A DNA stretch of 18,630 nt from contig CATWQE010000053.1 of assembly GCA_958352855.1 (NCBI GenBank), positions 1 to 18,630 of the forward strand, read 5' to 3'. Positions 13,764-18,630 of this stretch are shown here, piece by piece (the stretch's first letter is position 1; each line of letters begins with the position of its first letter). The notes beneath the pieces are model-generated. The model was not told the DNA's origin and made no database searches. It saw only the letters and a list, made by a program, of their open reading frames with translations. Origin of the DNA: an uncultured Bacillota bacterium (GTDB lineage Bacteria; Bacillota; Clostridia; Lachnospirales; Lachnospiraceae). Position numbers and translations under genes: made by a program.

Positions 13764-13947
13764 GTTTTCTGTTCTTTTCTCATTTCTATGTTTTTACCTG
13801 CAGCAAGTGAAAGTACATGAATTATCCAGTCAAAAAAGTCCAGAATCTTGAAAAATCCCCAAACTTTTTCCCTTCTCTGTCACAACTTTTGAAAAAAGCA
13901 CGAAATCCCCCATCTTTTTTTCATTTATCTTTACCTTTTTTCTTGTT

Positions 13948-16005
13948 TTAAATTCCAGGCGTTTCCAACCGCTCTTTTCCATAAGACAAAAGCTTTTCTT
14001 TTAATTGCTGATGTTGTTCCAGGGATAAATCCGGATCCAGGGAAAGTATGGAACCTGCTGCTTCTGCCGCCTGCTTTAAAATCTCTGCATCCTGAAAAAT
14101 ATCAGCAATACGAAATTCCATGTCACCACTTTGACGAACGCCAAAAAAATCACCGGGACCGCGCAGACGCAAATCCTCTCCTGCAATTTGAAACCCGTCA
14201 TTGGACTTTTCCAGGATTTGCAGACGCTTCTTCGTTTCCTCTTCCTGCCCTCCCTGGACGAAAATACAGTAGGACTGATATTCTCCCCGTCCTACCCTGC
14301 CCCGTAGCTGGTGAAGCTGCGCAAGGCCAAAACGCTCTGCATTTTCCACCATCATCACTGTGGCATTGGGCACATTAACGCCAACCTCAATAACAGTAGT
14401 GGAAACCAAAACCTGAATCTCATTCTTTGCAAAGGTCTCCATAATCTGATTCTTCTGACCTGGCTTCATCCGCCCATGAAGACATCCCACCTTTACAGCA
14501 TCGGGAAGCTCTTTGGCAAGTTTTTTGCTGTAATCTGTTACATTTTCAGCCTCCAGTCCCTCACTTTCCTCCACCATGGGACAGATAACATACACCTGTC
14601 TTCCCTCCTCCACCTGTCTTTTTATAAAGCGATAGGCAGCCGGACGGTAAGAGGTGTCTACCACACAATTCTTAATAGGTAATCGCCTGGCTGGGAGCTC
14701 ATCCATAATGGAAATATCCAGATCTCCGTATAAAATAATGGCAAGTGTTCTGGGAATAGGCGTTGCGCTCATAACCAGCACATGAGGCCTTCCTCCTTTT
14801 TGAGAAAACAGTTCTCTTTGCTTTACCCCGAAGCGGTGCTGCTCATCTGTAATCACCAGAGCCAGATTTTGATACTCTGCCTTCTCCTGAATCAGGGCAT
14901 GGGTTCCCACAATCAGCTTTGCCTCCCCGGAGGCCATTTTCTGATACCGCTCTCTCTTTTCTTTTGCTGTATTAGAACCTGTAAGAAGTACCACCTCATA
15001 GGGCAGTTCCTGCTCCCTTACCAAAGCGGTAAGTCCGTCAAAATGCTGTTTTGCCAAAACCTCCGTAGGCGCCATAATGGCTGCCTGATAGCCATTGGCC
15101 GCTGCCAGAATCATGGCAAGAAAAGCAATAATCGTTTTCCCACTTCCCACATCCCCCTGAACCAGTCTAGACATAAGACTTTTCCCTGTCATATCCCCTT
15201 CAATCTCATTCCATACACGCTTCTGCGCATTGGTAAGCGCATAGGGCAGGGATTCTATCAGATTCTCCGTCTCCCAAACCGGTTTCATGGGAAAACCATT
15301 GACTGCATCCTGGCTTCTCTCTTTCATCATTTTTACGGAAAGAAGAAAAAAGAAAAACTCATCAAACACCAGACGTTTATGCCCCACTGCCAGTTCTTCC
15401 CTGTTCTTTGGAAAATGGATGTGAGCAACCGCATAATTATACTCGGAAAGTCCATAATGTGTCCGGTATTCTTCCGGCAGATATTCCTGTGTCAATGCTC
15501 TGGATTCCAGTACCTGATGCATGGTCTTCACCATAAGTTTATTAGTAAGCCCCTTTGTAAGTCCATAAATGGGATACAAGGTGTGCAGCATCTTCTGGTA
15601 ATCCTCTCTCCCGAAAATTTCCGGCTGCTCCATGGTAAGTCTTCCCTGTTTTTTTACAACCGTTCCCCGAAATACATACAAACCGCCGGACTGAAGCGTA
15701 TTTCTTAAAAAAGGCATATTATACCAGGTAAGCTGCAAAAAATAAGCGCCCTCCCGAATGCCTGCTGTAACCACAGACTTTTTCCCAGCGCTATGCATCC
15801 CTACCCTGCCGGAAATCCTTCCTAAAACAGCACATTTTTCTCCTTCTTTTATCTCTGTCACAGCTATGGGAGCCTTGTACTCATCATAATCCCTGGGATA
15901 ATAACGAAGCAAATCTCCAATGGTCTCAATGCCCAGCTTTCCAAACAAAGCCTGGGTTTTCTCTCCAATCCCCTTAATACTGCGAATACTGTCCCTCTCG
16001 TTCAC
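13948..16005 (-). CDS. recG: ATP-dependent DNA helicase RecG
   Basis: The 685-residue helicase remodels stalled replication forks and Holliday junctions. The N-terminal wedge/OB-fold region (about 1-200), with SIKGIGEKTQALFGKLGI and DLLRYYPRDYDEY, is typical. The helicase core follows: Walker A GDVGSGKT (284-291, Lys290), DEQH box (387-390), SATPIPRT, and TTVIEVGVNVPNAT with the QLRGRVGRG motif VI. The length matches the family and all motifs are intact. The start is a GTG at 16005 with GGAGG 6 bases upstream; no better ATG exists near the natural N-terminus. It follows fakA, as in Bacillus (yloV-recG region), but a stem-loop between them may cut or lower read-through. Confidence 0.97.
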   Translation of the reverse strand: MNERDSIRSIKGIGEKTQALFGKLGIETIGDLLRYYPRDYDEYKAPIAVTEIKEGEKCAVLGRISGRVGMHSAGKKSVVTAGIREGAYFLQLTWYNMPFLRNTLQSGGLYVFRGTVVKKQGRLTMEQPEIFGREDYQKMLHTLYPIYGLTKGLTNKLMVKTMHQVLESRALTQEYLPEEYRTHYGLSEYNYAVAHIHFPKNREELAVGHKRLVFDEFFFFLLSVKMMKERSQDAVNGFPMKPVWETENLIESLPYALTNAQKRVWNEIEGDMTGKSLMSRLVQGDVGSGKTIIAFLAMILAAANGYQAAIMAPTEVLAKQHFDGLTALVREQELPYEVVLLTGSNTAKEKRERYQKMASGEAKLIVGTHALIQEKAEYQNLALVITDEQHRFGVKQRELFSQKGGRPHVLVMSATPIPRTLAIILYGDLDISIMDELPARRLPIKNCVVDTSYRPAAYRFIKRQVEEGRQVYVICPMVEESEGLEAENVTDYSKKLAKELPDAVKVGCLHGRMKPGQKNQIMETFAKNEIQVLVSTTVIEVGVNVPNATVMMVENAERFGLAQLHQLRGRVGRGEYQSYCIFVQGGQEEETKKRLQILEKSNDGFQIAGEDLRLRGPGDFFGVRQSGDMEFRIADIFQDAEILKQAAEAAGSILSLDPDLSLEQHQQLKEKLLSYGKERLETPGI

Positions 16006-16023
16006 TCTCTTCCTCCACTAACG

Positions 16024-16082
16024 AAAAGAGGATGCTGCATCAGGCAGCTTCTCGATATGCCCTATTGCAACATCCCTCTTTT
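16024..16082 (-). terminator. Stem-loop between fakA and recG
   Basis: Arms at 16024-16039 (AAAAGAGGATGCTGCA) and 16066-16082 (TGCAACATCCCTCTTTT) pair over about 16 bases with one bulge. The single non-Watson-Crick position is a G-U wobble on the minus-strand transcript but a C-A mismatch on the plus strand, which favours a role on the minus strand. UUUUCGUU follows. It starts directly after the fakA stop and ends about 10 bases before the recG ribosome binding site, so it is either a leaky terminator or a processing/stability element. Confidence 0.65.
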
Positions 16083-17732
16083 TTATTCTACTGATACCAC
16101 ATAATAATAAATCGGCTGGCCACCTTCATTTAATTCCACATCAAAATCCGGATACAGTTCTTCCAGACGCGCTGCAAACTGTTCTGCATCTTCTGCGGTC
16201 ACGTCAGCGCCATAATAAACACTGATGATTTCAGAATCCTCATCTGCCATTTCCTGTACCATTGCCACAGCAGTATCTTCGATTTCCTTTCCAACAGCCA
16301 GAATACCATGGTCGCCAATTCCCATAATGTCGCCCTGGCGGATTTCCTTATCATCAATCTTCGTATCACGAACCGCATAAGTAATCTGTCCGGTTTTTAC
16401 ATGTTTCATGGCTTCCATCATTTCTTCTGTATTCTGTTCCACCGTCTTATCCGGTACATAGGAAATCAGCGCTGTAATTCCCTGAGGAATGGTCTTTGTA
16501 GGAATCACCACAATATTTTTATCCTCTGTTAAATCTCTTGCCTGATTAGCTGCCAGAATGATATTTTTATTATTTGGGAAGATAAAAATATTCTCCGCAT
16601 TTACATGGGCAATAGCCTGAAGCACATCCTCTGTACTTGGATTCATGGTCTGTCCGCCTTCAATCAGGTAGTCAGCACCCAATTCCCTGAAAATCTGACC
16701 CATTCCGTCACCTACTGATACGGAAATAAAACCTACCTCTTTCGCCGGTTCCCGGGCTGCCTGCTGAGCTGCCATCTTTTCAGCTTCTTTAATGACTTTT
16801 TCATGATGCTCCAAACGCATATTGTCAATCTTCATATTGGATAACTGTCCATACGTCAATGCCTTCTGAATCGCCTGTCCCGGATCATTGGTATGTACGT
16901 GAACTTTGACAATTTCATCATCCGCCACAACTACCAGAGAATCACCAATGGACATAAGATATTCTTTAAACGCATGTTCTTCCTTTTCCGGAAATTCCTT
17001 TTCCAGCATAATAATAAATTCTGTACAATATCCAAATTTAATATCACTTTCCTCTGCTGATACGGGTTTTACACTGACACCGGACTTTGGTTTTTCAAAA
17101 GTCAGGTCAATTTCCTTACCCAGATATCCGTCAAAAGCACCTTTTAATACCTCCAGAAGTCCCTGTCCGCCAGAGTCTACCACACCGGCTTCTTTTAATA
17201 CCGGAAGCATCTCCGGTGTTCTTGCCAGAACTGCCTCAGCCTCTGCAATTACATCTGCAAAGAAGCTCTCCAGATTTTCAGCGTCCTCTGCAATCTCCAT
17301 AGCCTTAATTGCAGCGCCTCTGGCAACTGTCAGAATGGTACCTTCTTTTGGTTTCATAACAGCCTTATACGCTGTCTCAACACCTTTTTCAAAGGCTCTT
17401 GCAAAGGTTGGCGCATCCACCTTGTCTGCCTTTTCTATGACTCTTGTAAATCCTCTTAACAACTGAGAAAGAATAACTCCTGAGTTTCCTCTTGCGCCTC
17501 GTAAAGAACCGGAAGAAATTGCTTTTGCCAGAGTTTTCATAGTCGGATCAGACAAAGCACTGACTTCAGATGCAGCAGACATAATGGTCAGTGTCATATT
17601 GGTTCCTGTATCGCCGTCCGGAACGGGAAATACATTTAATTCATTAATCCACTCTTTTTTTGCCTCCAGATTTTTTGCTCCGGAAAGGAACATCCGGCTT
17701 AGCATTTTCACATCAACGGTATTGGTATTCAA
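16083..17732 (-). CDS. fakA: DAK2-domain fatty acid kinase FakA (YloV)
   Basis: The 549-residue protein is the ATP-binding subunit of fatty acid kinase, which phosphorylates exogenous fatty acids bound by a FakB (DegV) partner; no FakB lies in the window. The DAK2 nucleotide domain comes first. NVFPVPDGDTGTNM (33-46) carries the Mg-binding aspartates Asp39 and Asp41, GARGNSGVILSQLLRGF is at 79-95, and VVDSGGQGLLEVLKG is at about 185-199. The YloV middle and C-terminal regions follow (SVGDGMGQIFRELGAD, IFPNNKNI, and a C-terminus of acidic character). The length is as expected. The start appears to be TTG at 17732, 9 bases after AGGAGG. A nearer ATG (17737) is followed by TTT and then TGA. It lies 47 bases after asp23, the usual partner. 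Confidence 0.95.
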   Translation of the reverse strand: MNTNTVDVKMLSRMFLSGAKNLEAKKEWINELNVFPVPDGDTGTNMTLTIMSAASEVSALSDPTMKTLAKAISSGSLRGARGNSGVILSQLLRGFTRVIEKADKVDAPTFARAFEKGVETAYKAVMKPKEGTILTVARGAAIKAMEIAEDAENLESFFADVIAEAEAVLARTPEMLPVLKEAGVVDSGGQGLLEVLKGAFDGYLGKEIDLTFEKPKSGVSVKPVSAEESDIKFGYCTEFIIMLEKEFPEKEEHAFKEYLMSIGDSLVVVADDEIVKVHVHTNDPGQAIQKALTYGQLSNMKIDNMRLEHHEKVIKEAEKMAAQQAAREPAKEVGFISVSVGDGMGQIFRELGADYLIEGGQTMNPSTEDVLQAIAHVNAENIFIFPNNKNIILAANQARDLTEDKNIVVIPTKTIPQGITALISYVPDKTVEQNTEEMMEAMKHVKTGQITYAVRDTKIDDKEIRQGDIMGIGDHGILAVGKEIEDTAVAMVQEMADEDSEIISVYYGADVTAEDAEQFAARLEELYPDFDVELNEGGQPIYYYVVSVE

Positions 17733-17779
17733 AACATGTTTCCTCCTTAAAATCCCATTAAATTCTTTGATTCTGTTTT

Positions 17780-18136
17780 TTAGTCAATTACTCTGACACC
17801 TTCTACCAGAATATTAATCTTCTCAATGGCCAGTCCGGTGAATTCCTCCACCTTATATTTCACATTGCTGATCAGATTATCTGAAACAGCAGAAATACTT
17901 ACGCCATATGCTACAATCACATGAAATTCCAAAGTCACCTTATTGTCTATAATCAAGACATTAATTCCATGTTTCAGGCTGTCTCTTTTTAAAAGCTTTA
18001 CCAGCCCGTCCTTCATGCTTACAGCAGCCATTCCTACGATTCCAAAACATTCTACTGCCACACTTCCAGCGTAAGTAGCAATGACATCTGTATCAATTGT
18101 AATTTTTCCTAATCCTGTATCAACAAATCCATTCAT
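17780..18136 (-). CDS. Asp23/Gls24 family protein (YloU-like)
   Basis: The 118-residue protein belongs to the Asp23/Gls24 family, small cytosolic or membrane-associated proteins linked to envelope stress in other Firmicutes. Family features are GKITIDTDVIATYAGSVAVECFGIVGMA (about 10-37), the central LIIDNKVTLEFHVIVAYGVSISAVSDNLISNVKYKVE, and the ending TGLAIEKINILVEGVRVID. There is no signal peptide. GGAGGT lies 8 bases before the ATG. It is first in the asp23-fakA unit, divergent from rpmB across a 152-base A/T-rich gap. A TAGAAT is visible on its strand at about 18157-18162, but no convincing -35 box goes with it. Confidence 0.94.
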   Translation of the reverse strand: MNGFVDTGLGKITIDTDVIATYAGSVAVECFGIVGMAAVSMKDGLVKLLKRDSLKHGINVLIIDNKVTLEFHVIVAYGVSISAVSDNLISNVKYKVEEFTGLAIEKINILVEGVRVID

Positions 18137-18221
18137 GCACGGATACCTCCATACTTTTTTATCTATTCTATCATATCTTTTCCAAAAACGAAATAATAAT
18201 TTAATTTTTTTATAATTTTAC

Positions 18222-18250
18222 TTGCAAAAACAAAGTTCATCTGCTAAAAT
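18222..18250 (+). promoter_or_regulatory. rpmB: Sigma-A promoter of rpmB
   Basis: TTGCAA (18222-18227) and TAAAAT (18245-18250) are separated by 17 bases. The predicted start is near 18257, giving a leader of about 32 bases that contains AAGGAGGTG just before the ATG. Confidence 0.8.
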
Positions 18251-18288
18251 AAGCAGTGTTGTGAGTTTAAACTTAAGGAGGTGCTACC

Positions 18289-18477
18289 ATGGCAAAGTGC
18301 GCAATTTGTGAAAAAAGTGCTCATTTCGGAAACAACGTGAGCCATTCTCATAGAAGATCAAACAAAATGTGGAAATCCAACATCAAATCTGTAAGAGTAA
18401 AAGCAGAGGGCGGAAACTCAAAGAAAATGTATGTTTGTACTTCCTGCTTAAGAAGCGGCAAAGTAGAAAGAGCATAA
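18289..18477 (+). CDS. rpmB: Large ribosomal subunit protein bL28, zinc-binding form
   Basis: The 62-residue protein is ribosomal protein bL28 of the 50S subunit. MAKCAICEKSAHFGNNVSHSHRRSNK is the typical N-terminus. It carries two CxxC pairs, Cys4/Cys7 and Cys50/Cys53 (YVCTSCLRSGKV), so it is the zinc-ribbon (C+) paralogue type. AAGGAGGTG lies about 7 bases before the ATG. It is a single-gene unit with its own promoter and terminator, divergent from asp23-fakA, an arrangement also found in Bacillus and many Clostridia. Confidence 0.98.
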   Translation: MAKCAICEKSAHFGNNVSHSHRRSNKMWKSNIKSVRVKAEGGNSKKMYVCTSCLRSGKVERA

Positions 18478-18496
18478 GAAACGGATTGACGACGAA

Positions 18497-18532
18497 ACAG
18501 ACCTTGTCCCCAGGGACAGGGTCTGTTTTTTT
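18497..18532 (+). terminator. rpmB: Rho-independent terminator of rpmB
   Basis: ACAGACCTTGTCCC (18497-18510) pairs with GGGACAGGGTCTGT (18513-18526) through one G-U pair, followed by TTTTTT. This is a strong hairpin directly after rpmB. In the other direction it has only a short T run, but it may also stop the minus-strand gene at the window edge. Confidence 0.92.
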
Positions 18533-18630
18533 CTAACAACTGCAAAACAGGTTATATCCTGCCAGCAGACACAAAGCAGCCATAATTACCATAAAAAAGG
18601 TTTTCGGGAAAATCAATGCAATGACCAGCC
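18533..18630 (-). CDS. C-terminal fragment of a hydrophobic (membrane) protein, partial
   Basis: On the minus strand, from the window edge to a TAG stop at 18535-18533, an open frame encodes 31 residues: the hydrophobic LVIALIFPKTFFMVIMAALC and then LLAGYNLFCSC. The hydrophobic stretch fits one membrane helix followed by a short Cys-containing tail. The frame ends directly at the rpmB terminator, as expected for a convergent gene, and it contains no stop up to the edge. The fragment is too short for a family call, and chance hydrophobic reading cannot be excluded. Confidence 0.5.
   Translation of the reverse strand, partial: LVIALIFPKTFFMVIMAALCLLAGYNLFCSC

Noticed and set aside
14782..15708. 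308-codon open frame on the plus strand opposite recG
   Set aside because: It is antisense to a fully intact recG. Its product is low in complexity, rich in Cys, His, Leu and Ser, with no recognisable motif, and there is no promoter or ribosome binding site.
16906..17466. 186-codon Ser-rich open frame opposite fakA
   Set aside because: Ser and Ala richness is the reverse reading of fakA codons, and fakA motifs are intact in this segment.
1..18630. Mobile elements, CRISPR arrays, tRNA or rRNA genes, riboswitches, toxin-antitoxin or defence clusters
   Set aside because: No transposase or integrase motifs, direct-repeat arrays, cloverleaf sequences or known riboswitch cores were seen. The genes are nearly all recognisable housekeeping families in conserved order.

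Overview
This window looks like a core-chromosome segment of a spore-forming, Gram-positive Clostridia, most likely a Lachnospiraceae (Blautia-like) gut anaerobe. The evidence is moderate GC, strong AGGAGG-type ribosome binding sites, an alpha/beta-type small acid-soluble spore protein, a YlbJ sporulation membrane protein, an Asp23/FakA pair beside rpmB, and conserved orders such as rsmD-coaD next to ylbJ and rpmB/asp23/fakA/recG. This assignment is inference from gene families and order; no rRNA or tRNA is present to confirm it.

Left block (1-7277, minus strand): a tightly packed nine-gene run transcribed toward position 1. It starts from an extended -10 promoter near 7245. In transcription order it encodes a small (p)ppGpp synthetase, an RsuA-type pseudouridine synthase, a HAD phosphatase, a YgiQ-family radical SAM protein, a short-chain dehydrogenase, an unrecognised two-helix membrane protein, an RluA-type pseudouridine synthase, signal peptidase I and the N-terminus of RecU (cut by the window edge). 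Gaps are about 20 bases or less, and two junctions overlap (4 and 32 bases), so translational coupling is likely.

Middle block (7266-11219): pepD (aminoacyl-histidine dipeptidase) and a secreted LytM/M23 peptidase run on the minus strand. A long inverted repeat lies between them and covers the M23 ribosome binding site and start codon. ylbJ runs on the plus strand, divergent from pepD, and its 3' end overlaps convergently with the acidic tail of a coiled-coil protein.

The coiled-coil gene is the last of a minus-strand operon mgsA-like / rsmD / coaD / coiled-coil (10521-12715). This operon has a near-consensus promoter, and an inverted repeat surrounds its -35 box. The MgsA-like protein departs from the enzyme family at several conserved active-site positions.

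Right block (12830-18630): a sigma-G-type promoter drives a spore DNA-binding protein on the plus strand. A shared bidirectional terminator separates it from a minus-strand gene for a Lys/Ala-tailed DUF6465-like protein with its own strong promoter. Then come recG, fakA (DAK2 domain, TTG start) and asp23 on the minus strand, divergent from zinc-type rpmB with a clear promoter and terminator. The right edge holds the last 31 codons of a hydrophobic protein on the minus strand.

I found no mobile element, CRISPR array, tRNA, rRNA, phage gene or defence cluster. I do not see a convincing new multi-gene system. The points most worth checking are the divergent MgsA-like active site, the hairpin covering the M23 start, the operator-like repeats at two operon promoters, and the antisense coding overlap at ylbJ.
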